Positions 1-8,295 of a stretch of DNA of 45,898 bases are shown here, in pieces. The stretch's first letter is position 1. Every line of letters starts with the position of its first letter. Source of the DNA: Candidatus Rifleibacteriota bacterium (lineage in GTDB: Bacteria; Riflebacteria; Ozemobacteria; Ozemobacterales; Ozemobacteraceae); assembly GCA_029565415.1 (NCBI GenBank), contig JAKQOH010000065.1, forward strand, positions 1 through 45,898. The letters run 5' to 3'. The translations under genes were made by a program, and so were the position numbers. The notes below the pieces were generated by a model. The model ran no database searches. It worked only from the letters and a program-made list of their open reading frames with translations, and was not told where the DNA came from.

Positions 1-7
1 CATGTGT

Positions 8-18
8 ATTCGGATAAG
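8..18 (+). repeat. IS left terminal inverted repeat
   Basis: ATTCGGATAAG, the perfect complement of 1512-1522. It lies 44 bases upstream of the transposase start codon. Confidence 0.75.
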
Positions 19-62
19 CCGAATTCTGGCTTGAAACATCGATAAACGCTGAAAAGGGAAGC

Positions 63-1484
63 ATGAGTTTAGAACACCCGCCTTTCATGAGGCTTTCTGA
101 GACTCCCTGTCAAAAACCTCCCTTGTACGAACATGGGGTGCCATGGCTTCTGGAGGAAATTACCTCCAGGAGAGAAAGCATGCCGCGTCGGCCCCATGTC
201 GATCCCGAAGCAGCCTTGTTCCAAGGGATATCCACCATCCCCAGCTCCCTTCCTTCTGAATTCATCCGGAAAACGGCCAAAGAAACCAAGTGGGTCGAAC
301 GAATCAAGAAGATCGATCCTGCAATCTTCTTCTGGAACCTTGTTCTCGGCTTCGGCCCATCGATGGAGCGGAGCCTTGCGGCTCTGAGAAAGCGGCTTTG
401 CACGATCACAGCTGAGGAGTTGGCTCCTTCCTCCTTTTTTGATCGGTTCAATGATCGGCTGGTCCTCTTTCTGGAGAAGATTCTCCAGCACCTCCTGGCC
501 AACACGGTGCGTTCTGAGCTTCCCCGGAAAGTGCTCGACACCTTCAAGGATGTGCTGGTCATTGACAGCACCATCGTGAGGTTGCTGGATACTCTGGCGG
601 AGATCTTCCCCGGGGCCGGAATGCCTGCCGGGGTCAAAATCTCCACGGTCCTGTCGGTCGCGACGGACAATCTGCATCGGATGGCCATTTATCCCGGCAA
701 GAAGGCAGAAATCAAGACTCTCAAGCTTGGCGACTGGGTCAAGGACTGTTTGTTGCTCTTCGATCTGGGATTCTTCGGGTATGCCCAGTTTGAGCGTATC
801 ACTCGGCTGGGTGGGCACTTTATCACGAGACTGCACGGGAACGCCGACCCAGAGATCATTGAGGTAAACAAGAGATGCCGCGGACGGGCCATCAGCCTCG
901 TAGGCAAGCGTATTCGCAGCTGTCTGCCCTCGCTGAAGCGAGAGATTCTCGATGTCATGGTGAAGGTCGAGGTTACCAGGCGAGGATATAGAGGTGCCAA
1001 TATTAAGGTGCCGCTGGTTATGCGCTTGGTCGGCATCATGAATGAGGAGACCCAGGAATATCATTTGTATCTGACCGGCCTTCCCTTCGAGACATTCGAT
1101 GCTGAGAGGATCGCTGACCTGTACCGGGGGCGCTGGTGCGTGGAACTCCTGTTCAAGGAGCTGAAGTCTCGTTACGCCTTGGATGTCATCCATACCGCCA
1201 AGCCTGAAATCGTGAAGGCACTGATCTACACCGCAATGATCACTCTGGTGACCTCCCGTCGCATCTTCGTCGCTTACCGCGATGCCATGGCCAGGGGCGG
1301 ACAAGTGGTCACTCAAGAAAAGTGGGCGCGATTTTTCGTAGAGCACGCAGGCTATCTTCTTCGCCAGATCCTGAGATTGTCGAAGATCGAGTTCACCGAA
1401 GAGCTTCTCCTGCGTTTGGCGCTCCAAGAAACTGTTTCCCGAGACCCGCTTCGGAAAAGGCTGGAGAATGTTTGGAATGCCTGA
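63..1484 (+). CDS. IS4-family DDE transposase
   Basis: This 473-residue transposase catalyses cut-and-paste movement of the element. The IS4 DDE triad is visible: D168 in VIDSTIV, D234 in FDLGFFGY, and E361 in the Y-(2)-R-(3)-E-(6)-K signature (Y354, R357, E361, K368) that defines the IS4 family. The length is normal and the frame has no stops, so the enzyme looks intact. The ATG at 63 follows an AAGGGAAG ribosome-binding site. The gene fills the element, leaving about 37 bp between its stop and the right end. The long antisense frame across it is a shadow. The triad and YREK signature leave little doubt about the family; whether the copy is currently mobile cannot be seen. Confidence 0.95.
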   Translation: MSLEHPPFMRLSETPCQKPPLYEHGVPWLLEEITSRRESMPRRPHVDPEAALFQGISTIPSSLPSEFIRKTAKETKWVERIKKIDPAIFFWNLVLGFGPSMERSLAALRKRLCTITAEELAPSSFFDRFNDRLVLFLEKILQHLLANTVRSELPRKVLDTFKDVLVIDSTIVRLLDTLAEIFPGAGMPAGVKISTVLSVATDNLHRMAIYPGKKAEIKTLKLGDWVKDCLLLFDLGFFGYAQFERITRLGGHFITRLHGNADPEIIEVNKRCRGRAISLVGKRIRSCLPSLKREILDVMVKVEVTRRGYRGANIKVPLVMRLVGIMNEETQEYHLYLTGLPFETFDAERIADLYRGRWCVELLFKELKSRYALDVIHTAKPEIVKALIYTAMITLVTSRRIFVAYRDAMARGGQVVTQEKWARFFVEHAGYLLRQILRLSKIEFTEELLLRLALQETVSRDPLRKRLENVWNA

Positions 1485-1511
1485 CAATAGCTTCATCTCA
1501 GGTTTTCAGTC

Positions 1512-1522
1512 CTTATCCGAAT
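1512..1522 (-). repeat. IS right terminal inverted repeat
   Basis: CTTATCCGAAT, the perfect complement of 8-18. The interrupted specificity-subunit reading frame resumes immediately after it. Confidence 0.75.
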
Positions 1523-2510
1523 CCGTATGGATGAGAACAAGATTCCATCAGGGTATTTGTACGCTTATCTGGCAAGCAAATATGGGGTTCCGATGATCAC
1601 GAGCGCTACATACGGCGCCATCATCCAACACATCGAACCTGTACACATAGCCGATCTTCCTATTCCTCGATTAGGGAACAATCTGGAGCTTAGAATACAT
1701 AATAATATTGAAAAAGCAGCAACTTTAAGGACCGAAGCTTCTAAAGGATTGGCAAATGCTATTACCTTGATAGGGAATGAATTAGGTGTCCCTGAGCATC
1801 CAAAGAAAGAAAAGCTGTTCCAAGTGGTCCTTAGGAGAGAAATTGAAGAAGCTGGTCGCCTTGATGGTTACTACTACAATCCCCGGGCTTCAAGAGTCAT
1901 AAAATGGGCTAGAGGGCACATTAATGGATTCCGTAATCTTGGCGATGTTGCCGATGTTTTTGATGTGCCTCAATTCAAGCATATTTATGTTGAAGCAAAT
2001 GAGGGTGTTCCTTTTTTTACAAGTGGTGATCTATTCCAGTTAGATCGTATTTCTGAAAAATTTCTATCCAAGACGCAAACGAAAGGCTTGGAAAAGTATT
2101 TGTTAACGGGACAATGGGTGTTGTTAGCCCGTTCAGGCCAGCTTGGTGGAATAATATGTCGACCTCAGTTTGTCGATTCTGCGATTCTTCACACAACAAG
2201 CTCGGATCATGTAATTCGAATTAAGCCAATTAGTGATGTTCCGGCTGGATATATATTTGCATATTTATCACATAGCGGCTTGGGATATCCAATAATTGCA
2301 CGCACTATATCCGGATCATCGATTCCTGCGTTGTGGCCTTCTTACCTTGATTCTATACCAATAGTGTTAAGTGATAGTCATATTATGGATCATGTTCATA
2401 GTATTGTCGAAGAGTGTTTTGAAAAGCGAGTCAATGCAACTAAGATTGAAAATGAATCTCGTCAAATCATTGAAAAGGCGATTGTAGAGGCTGCAAAGTG
2501 GCACGGGTGA
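1523..2510 (+). pseudogene. mad5: MAD5-like type I specificity (S) subunit, 5' end removed by IS4
   Basis: The open frame from the ATG at 1527 gives 327 residues that begin inside a target-recognition domain. The opening segment (IPSGYLYAYL, then ITSATYGAIIQHI and LPIPRL) is the usual C-terminal end of a first HsdS recognition domain. A helical spacer follows at about 45-90, a second recognition domain at about 105-290 (DVADVFDVP, then the SGSSIPALWPSYLDSIPI exit motif), and a last helix. Roughly the first 130-170 residues expected of a two-domain S subunit are absent, exactly at the IS right end. The gene is visibly AT-richer than its GC-rich neighbours, as expected of exchanged specificity genes. 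It overlaps the kinase gene by 13 nt. In MADS an S subunit (MAD5) precedes the kinase MAD6. I infer loss of sequence recognition; translation of the remnant from ATG 1527 is possible. Confidence 0.8.
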
Positions 2511-5500
2511 TTGCGGTAGGGGAGCCTGCCAATGAAGCCGAGCGGCTTGCGATCGGCTTTCTGCGGGATCACCTGCCGGATGGATATCTGCTCCTGCACA
2601 ACTTCGAGATTCATCGGGACGGCGGCTCATTCGAAACGGATCTCGCGATCGTGGCACCGCATGCGGTGTATCTCGTCGACGTGAAGGGCACCCGGGGCAA
2701 CATCGACGTTCACGGGCCCCACTGGTATCCCGAGGGCCGCGCCCCGTTCGGTTCCCCCCTCCTGAAACTGCGCCAGCATGCCCGGGTTCTCAAGGGCATC
2801 ATCACCGCGAGCCACCCCTCGAAGATCGAGCTCGAGCGGGTATTCGTCATGGCCGTGGTCCTGCTGACCAGCCCCGATGCGGCTCTCCATGATCCCGAGA
2901 ACCTTGCCGGGCCCGACGTGGTCGCTCTCGACAAGTCTCCCGCCTTTTTTCAGAAGACCGGCCGCATACCCGCGAAATTCGACACGAATATCCTTCCGCA
3001 CCAGAACATCATTCTCAAGGCGATCCAGGGAGTTGCGAAAAAGCGGTCGGGACCGCTCCGGTTCGGAAACTGGGAGATCACCGAAAAGCTCGGCGGCACC
3101 GATTCCTTCACCGAATACCGGGCCTTCAATCACTTCGCGGGCCGCTCATCCGGGCCTGTTCTGCTCCGAAGCTACCGGGCCGATCCCTATCTGCCGCCCG
3201 ACCTCCGCGAAGCCCAGCGGCGGCGCATCGCCAACGCCTACGAAGCGCTCAACCGCATGCCGTCCCACCCGTCGATCATCGCCGCCCGGGACTTCTTCGG
3301 CAGCGAGTCCGGCGATACCTATATCCTCGTCACCGAGGACATCCACGGCCAGGCTTTGCGCATCCACCTTGACAAGCCCCAGCACGTCCTGACCGTTGAT
3401 CAGAAGCGCCGCATCACCGCCGATCTCCTGTCCGCCCTCGCGCACGCGCACCTGCACCAGGTCGTCCATCGCAATCTCACCCCCTCCTGCATTCTCATAC
3501 GGCCGGACGGCGGGATCGCTCTCGGCGGGTTCGACTACGCCAGATCCGGCCAGGACCGTTCCCGGACGATCGCCCGCGAGATCGTCGACGAGCTCGACGA
3601 GCGCTACGTCGCCCCCGAGGTCAACCGCGAGCCCCAGGCCGCATCGCCGGCTTCAGACGTCTTCTCGGCCGGCCTGATCCTGTACGAGCTGTTCACCGGC
3701 GAACGGCCCTTCAAAAACCAGAGCGAGATTTTCGACCTGTCGGGGGCGTTCCCCCAAAAGCCTTCCACCCTGCGAGCCGAGCTGAGCGCCGGCTTCGATG
3801 CCTGGCTCCAGACGCTCTGCTCGTTCGAGCCGGCGGCGCGCCCTTCCGCCGAGGCGGCTCTCGAGGCGCTCGAGTCCCTCGACGCTCCGGCCGTGACGAA
3901 ACATCCCGCCGAGGAGCCGGCGCCCGCGCCGGCCACGGAGGCTCCCGCCCCCGACTACCTGAACCTGCCGGCGAATTTTCCGCTGACGCAGAAGTTCGTC
4001 GTCCGAAGCAGATTGGGCAAACCCGGTACATTCGGGGTGGTATACAAAGTTCTCGACACGCTGGGAGACGTCAGCCGCGCGGTCAAGATCATCTTTCACG
4101 ACCGGATCTCGACGCTCGACCGGCTGAAAAAGGAGTACCGCACCCTGCTGCATCTTCCCGAGCATCCGCATGTGGTGCGAGTGTTCGATGCCGATTTCCT
4201 GCCTGGGAGCGGCCCGCCGTTCATCGTCTTCGAGTTTGTCGACGGCCTGGATGTCGGGGAGATGATCGAGGAGGGCTGTTTCTCGGCCGACGATGCGCTG
4301 GTGTTCGCCCGACAGATGCTCCAGGGCATCGGCCACCTGCATCGGCACGGGGTGTTTCACTGCGACATCAAGCCGCGCAATCTCATCTGGACGAGCCGCG
4401 GCGTGAAGATCATCGACTTCAACGTTTCGGTCCGGCCCGCCGCCGAGAACGGCCACGGGGGCGGATCACGGCGGTATCTGCCGCCCGATCTCGACGTTTC
4501 GGGCGAACCGACGACGGGGGACCTGTGCGACCGTGACCTGTATGCCTTCGGTCTGACGCTTTTCGAAGTGGTTACCGGGCGGTATCCGTGGGATGCCGAC
4601 GTTCCGCCCGTCGGCCGGCCGGCCCCGGATCCGCGCACCTGGCCGGATTGTGCCGACCTCACGCCCGAGGCGGTCGTCTTCCTGGCCAAGGCTCTCGCCC
4701 CGTTGCGCGCCGACCGGTTCAGCACGGTGGAAGAGATGGAAGCCGCCCTGCGGAACGTTGCCAGCTTCCGTCTGCGACCGGCGATGCCGACCGCTGGCGC
4801 CGTCGACACGGAGACGCTGATCGGCCGGGCAGGAGCGGGGCAGGCGAATGCGAATCCGTTCGTTAGCTACCTTCTGACCTTGTTCAGCCAGAGCAGCCGC
4901 AGTAACAGCGGAACCCGCGGACTGGACGAGCTTGGAAGGAAAATCTACGTCGAGACGGCGCTCGATCGCGAGCTGACCCCGGCCGTGTTGTCGGGCGCGT
5001 TCGGCCTCGTCATCATCACGGGCAATGCCGGAGACGGGAAGACCGCGTTCCTGCAGCAGTTGGAGGAGTTCGCCCGGCGGCAGGGCGGCAGCGTCGAGCC
5101 CGCCTTCCTGAACGGCAGCCGGTTCCGGCACGGCGGGCGCCAGTTTCTTTGCCTGTATGACGGCAGCCAGGACGAAGGCGATCGGTCGAACGACCGGGTG
5201 TTGTCGGAGTTCTTCGCCCCGTATGCGGGAGAGACGGACGCTGCGTGGCCGACCGACGAGGTTCGGCTCATCGCGATCAACGAGGGCCGGCTGATCGATT
5301 TCCTGGCCGGGGTGCGGTCTTCGTTCCCCCTGCTGGTCGGGATCGTCACGCGGGGCCTGGCGTCGGGCGTGCCGGAGCATCGGACGGCGATCGTCAACCT
5401 CAACCTTCGCAGCATCGTCGGCGGCATGGCCGGTGCGGGCGGGAGCATCCTGCGACGTCTGATGGAGCGGATGATCCAGCCGAAGCTCTGGGAACCCTGT

Positions 5501-6628
5501 CGAACATGCGATCTGGCTGACCGATGCTATATTCATCACAATATATGCACGTTCCGCGACCCGACGGCCGGCCCCAAAGTGCTGGAGCGGCTGGAGACGC
5601 TGTTCACCCTCGCGCATCTGCGGGGCCGCCTGCATATCACCATGCGGGACCTGAGATCGGTCCTGGCCTTCATGCTGGTCGGGATGCACGATTGCGCGGG
5701 GGTTCACGAGCTGTATCGAACCGGTGATCGGGAGCGGATTCTCGGGGGTTTTTACTTCAACAGCTGGCTCGGTGGCGACCGGCCGACCGCCGACCGTCTT
5801 CTGTCGCTGCTGGCCGAGACCGACGTGGGGAAAGCCGCGGATCCCCGGCTGGACCGGAACGTCGATTTCCTGGCCCCCGCCGAGTCGAAGCATCTGTTTT
5901 CCTTCGAGGGCCGGGGTCGGTTCGACCTCGAACTGCTTGCACGGGTGTTCTCGGAGCTTCCGCGGGAATGCGGCGGGTCTCCCGCGCCGCATCATGCCCG
6001 CTCGCATCGGGGATACGTCGCCGTCATGCGGCGGAAAGAGTTTTTCGAGCGGCGGGACGGCGGATGGCGCGGCCTTCTGCCGTACCGGTCGGCCGAGCGC
6101 CTGTTGAAGATCATCGAGACCAGGCAGGCATCGGCGGATGTTCTGCGTGACATCCTGGACGGCATCAACCGCGGGGAAGGCCTGTATCATCCGGCCCGTC
6201 TCGGCGGCTCGCTTGCGCTCCAGGTGCGGAACGTCGAGAACGGCACCATTCGCAGTTACCGGCTTTTCCCGGCCGACCGGTTCTCGCTGGCGGTCGATGA
6301 CCAGTCGGCGCGGGCGAGTTTCGTCGAGCATGTTCCGAGGGGGCTGCTGCTCCGGTACCAGGGCGACGACGGGTTGAGCGCCGAGCTCGAGATCAATCTC
6401 GACGTCTTCGAGATGCTCACGCGCCTGAACGCGGGCTATCGGCCGAGCCTCGAGGAGGAGCAAGGGTATTACCTCAGCCTCGCCGTGTTCAAAAACCTGC
6501 TCGGGGCCGCGCCTTACAAGGAAGTGCTGCTGACCACGACCGGCCACGAGTTTTACCGGATTCGGAGCCTTCAGGAACACCGCCTGGAACTGAGCCGGAT
6601 GGGAGGAACCGAAGAGTCATGCCGTTAG
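2498..6628 (+). CDS. mad6: MAD6-like NERD / double protein kinase / P-loop protein
   Basis: A 1376-residue multidomain protein. Residues 10-130 look like a NERD domain, with a PD-(D/E)xK-like core of D48 in ETDLAIV and D61-V-K63. A first kinase fold (about 188-450) appears inactive: the catalytic loop reads HRNLTP and DFG is replaced by GGFDYA. A second kinase fold (about 490-770) keeps a Gly loop (GKPGTFGVVYK), AVKII, HCDIKPRNL and IIDFN, so it is probably active. A P-loop GNAGDGKT at about residue 842 starts a STAND/AAA-like region, with a Cys cluster (C-x2-C-x5-C-x6-C) near residue 1000. The GTG start at 2498 overlaps the S-subunit stop by 13 nt; the stop overlaps MAD7 by 10 nt. Order and architecture fit MAD6 of MADS. 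BREX/Pgl PglW is the main alternative, but PglX, PglY and PglZ are not seen. The phosphorylation target is unknown. Confidence 0.75.
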   Translation: MARVIAVGEPANEAERLAIGFLRDHLPDGYLLLHNFEIHRDGGSFETDLAIVAPHAVYLVDVKGTRGNIDVHGPHWYPEGRAPFGSPLLKLRQHARVLKGIITASHPSKIELERVFVMAVVLLTSPDAALHDPENLAGPDVVALDKSPAFFQKTGRIPAKFDTNILPHQNIILKAIQGVAKKRSGPLRFGNWEITEKLGGTDSFTEYRAFNHFAGRSSGPVLLRSYRADPYLPPDLREAQRRRIANAYEALNRMPSHPSIIAARDFFGSESGDTYILVTEDIHGQALRIHLDKPQHVLTVDQKRRITADLLSALAHAHLHQVVHRNLTPSCILIRPDGGIALGGFDYARSGQDRSRTIAREIVDELDERYVAPEVNREPQAASPASDVFSAGLILYELFTGERPFKNQSEIFDLSGAFPQKPSTLRAELSAGFDAWLQTLCSFEPAARPSAEAALEALESLDAPAVTKHPAEEPAPAPATEAPAPDYLNLPANFPLTQKFVVRSRLGKPGTFGVVYKVLDTLGDVSRAVKIIFHDRISTLDRLKKEYRTLLHLPEHPHVVRVFDADFLPGSGPPFIVFEFVDGLDVGEMIEEGCFSADDALVFARQMLQGIGHLHRHGVFHCDIKPRNLIWTSRGVKIIDFNVSVRPAAENGHGGGSRRYLPPDLDVSGEPTTGDLCDRDLYAFGLTLFEVVTGRYPWDADVPPVGRPAPDPRTWPDCADLTPEAVVFLAKALAPLRADRFSTVEEMEAALRNVASFRLRPAMPTAGAVDTETLIGRAGAGQANANPFVSYLLTLFSQSSRSNSGTRGLDELGRKIYVETALDRELTPAVLSGAFGLVIITGNAGDGKTAFLQQLEEFARRQGGSVEPAFLNGSRFRHGGRQFLCLYDGSQDEGDRSNDRVLSEFFAPYAGETDAAWPTDEVRLIAINEGRLIDFLAGVRSSFPLLVGIVTRGLASGVPEHRTAIVNLNLRSIVGGMAGAGGSILRRLMERMIQPKLWEPCRTCDLADRCYIHHNICTFRDPTAGPKVLERLETLFTLAHLRGRLHITMRDLRSVLAFMLVGMHDCAGVHELYRTGDRERILGGFYFNSWLGGDRPTADRLLSLLAETDVGKAADPRLDRNVDFLAPAESKHLFSFEGRGRFDLELLARVFSELPRECGGSPAPHHARSHRGYVAVMRRKEFFERRDGGWRGLLPYRSAERLLKIIETRQASADVLRDILDGINRGEGLYHPARLGGSLALQVRNVENGTIRSYRLFPADRFSLAVDDQSARASFVEHVPRGLLLRYQGDDGLSAELEINLDVFEMLTRLNAGYRPSLEEEQGYYLSLAVFKNLLGAAPYKEVLLTTTGHEFYRIRSLQEHRLELSRMGGTEESCR

Positions 6629-8265
6629 CGAAGCGCGACAAGGAGTTCAGGCTGACCAAGATCAGCTTTCTCGACTTCAAGTTCCTCGAGCCGGACCGGG
6701 TCATGACGTCGCTGTTCATGCGGCTGGCGCACCAGGGCTACGCCAGTCGCCTGAAAAAGCGGACGGAGAAGACGATCGATGATTTCGTCAACGAGTTTTG
6801 CGAGAACACCGCGAAGTTTTCCGGGTTCGGCGCCCATCGCGACATCGTCACCCGGTGGGTGGAAACCGATCTTCTCGATATCGTGAACCGGGGCAGGCCC
6901 AACCAGGCGATTGCGGCGCCCAGGCCGCTTCACGGGTTCACCTACCGGTTCCGGAACCCCCGGCATTCCCGCGCATACGGCGCCGATCAGCATCTCTACG
7001 AGATGCTCCGCCACGCCCGGCCGAAGTACGGCCAGGGGTGCATCGACCACCTGAAGGCATTTTGCTTCGAGGGCTACGACCCCGTCACCGGGCGGCCTCT
7101 CCCCAACCAGGTCCTGGACGTCGAAACGCAGGCACTGCTGCACCTGAGCGAGCAGGTCGACGATGCGCCCGACACATCGGGCGACCATGATACGCACCCG
7201 CCCGTATGCATCGGAGGGGCCGACCTTCTGGCCGATGATATAAAACGATTGTTATTTTATCAGAGATTCATTCCCCGGTCGGTGATGATCGAGTATCTGA
7301 AGATCCTGCTGTTCTTCCATCTCGGGCTGAACCACCTGCGTCTCCTGAAAATGCTCCCCGCAATGGTGCGGAGCCAGGGGGCGGCGCCGATGTGCGAGAA
7401 AACGTCCTGCCCGATGAATCCCCGGGATTTCGCCGCGCCGCACGGCGCCTGCCCGTTCCGGATCGGTCTCTTCGTCGATGTGGCGGGCATACCCGCGACC
7501 GGCGTTCTCGGCGAGCGGAGTGCCGATGCGCAGTATCGCCGTATTCCGCCGTTCATCAAGGCCTACTTCACGGCGCGCAAGCTCGATGAGTTCGCGACGG
7601 ATCTTTTGAAGCGGCAGAAGGCGGCGCCGCCTGTTTCCGGCGGTTTCGGCATTCGGGATGTGCTGCATTTTCTCGACGCATCGTTCCGGGGAGAGCAGGA
7701 AAAATTCTTCGGGCAGCGCGTCAGCGCGCTGACTCAGGGCTCCGGCGAGGACGAAGAGGGGCTCGATCCCGAGCTGAAAGCCGTCGCAGAGATGGGGCTT
7801 TCGGACCTGGAGACGTACATCGAGATGCTGGTGGCGGTCCGGGGGAACTTCCATCGGCAGTATCTGACCGAGTGCCTGGATTCGCTGCTGATGAAGAACC
7901 GTCCCGGCGCCCTGGTCGTTCAGGGGAAAGCCAAATCCGCACCCAGGCGGTTCAGCCTGGACAGCCGTCTGCTCGAAGTGCTCCTGCAGATTGCCGTTCT
8001 GCAGCCGGGCGGCGCGGCCGGCTACCATACCGGAGAACTGCGGATCGACGAGCTTACCGCCTATCTGAGGGAACGGTATGGAATATATATCGACCGGTTT
8101 CCCCGGGGAGACGGCTTCGATGTGCCCTCGCTGGCGGATCGGAAAGCGTTGCGGGAAAATCAGCGGGCGTTCGTTTCGCGGCTGCGGGAGATCGGTTTTT
8201 ATCGCGACCTTTCCGATGCTTCCATTTCCCAGACCGTGACGCCTCGCTACAGGATCGATGAATAA
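6619..8265 (+). CDS. mad7: MAD7-like defence protein of unknown function
   Basis: A 548-residue soluble protein. I recognise no catalytic motif. Around residues 255-285 there is a Cys/His-containing stretch (MCEKTSCP, then HGACPFRIG) that could bind metal. The start ATG at 6619 lies inside the kinase gene, overlapping its stop by 10 nt, which suggests translational coupling. The 30-bp gap to the large ATP-binding protein keeps it in the same operon. The only functional clue is position: an uncharacterised protein of about this size between the kinase and the large ATPase is MAD7 in the methylation-associated defence system. Base composition matches the kinase gene and not the AT-rich specificity remnant. 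No signal peptide or membrane segment is apparent. Confidence 0.65.
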   Translation: MPLAKRDKEFRLTKISFLDFKFLEPDRVMTSLFMRLAHQGYASRLKKRTEKTIDDFVNEFCENTAKFSGFGAHRDIVTRWVETDLLDIVNRGRPNQAIAAPRPLHGFTYRFRNPRHSRAYGADQHLYEMLRHARPKYGQGCIDHLKAFCFEGYDPVTGRPLPNQVLDVETQALLHLSEQVDDAPDTSGDHDTHPPVCIGGADLLADDIKRLLFYQRFIPRSVMIEYLKILLFFHLGLNHLRLLKMLPAMVRSQGAAPMCEKTSCPMNPRDFAAPHGACPFRIGLFVDVAGIPATGVLGERSADAQYRRIPPFIKAYFTARKLDEFATDLLKRQKAAPPVSGGFGIRDVLHFLDASFRGEQEKFFGQRVSALTQGSGEDEEGLDPELKAVAEMGLSDLETYIEMLVAVRGNFHRQYLTECLDSLLMKNRPGALVVQGKAKSAPRRFSLDSRLLEVLLQIAVLQPGGAAGYHTGELRIDELTAYLRERYGIYIDRFPRGDGFDVPSLADRKALRENQRAFVSRLREIGFYRDLSDASISQTVTPRYRIDE

Positions 8266-8295
8266 TCGGTGAAGAACCCGGGAAGGGAACGAACC

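Larger units (their letters stand above)
8..1522. mobile_element. IS4-family insertion sequence, complete single-gene element
   Basis: A single transposase ORF is bracketed by an 11-bp perfect inverted repeat, ATTCGGATAAG at 8-18 and its complement at 1512-1522. Beyond these 11 bp the ends match poorly. No clear target-site duplication is visible (left flank CATGTGT, right flank CCGTATGG), but only seven bases of left flank are in the window. The element sits directly against the truncated specificity-subunit gene that starts at about 1523, so it appears to have inserted into that gene or caused a deletion there. The ends are inferred from the repeat and may be a few bases out. Confidence 0.82.

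Noticed and set aside
69..1496. 475-codon open frame antisense to the IS4 transposase
   Set aside because: Composition is a codon-bias shadow of the transposase, with no domain motifs.
1481..1522. Outward promoter at the IS right end driving the truncated operon
   Set aside because: CTGACA at 1481 has no -10 at acceptable spacing; the only candidates are too close or too far.
1523..2510. Classical type I restriction-modification locus
   Set aside because: No hsdM or hsdR in the window; the S gene overlaps a kinase gene instead.
4466..6580. 704-codon frame antisense to the kinase gene (and similar long antisense frames at 40094-41791 and 33419-34729)
   Set aside because: They arise from GC-rich codon bias; no motifs or ribosome-binding sites.
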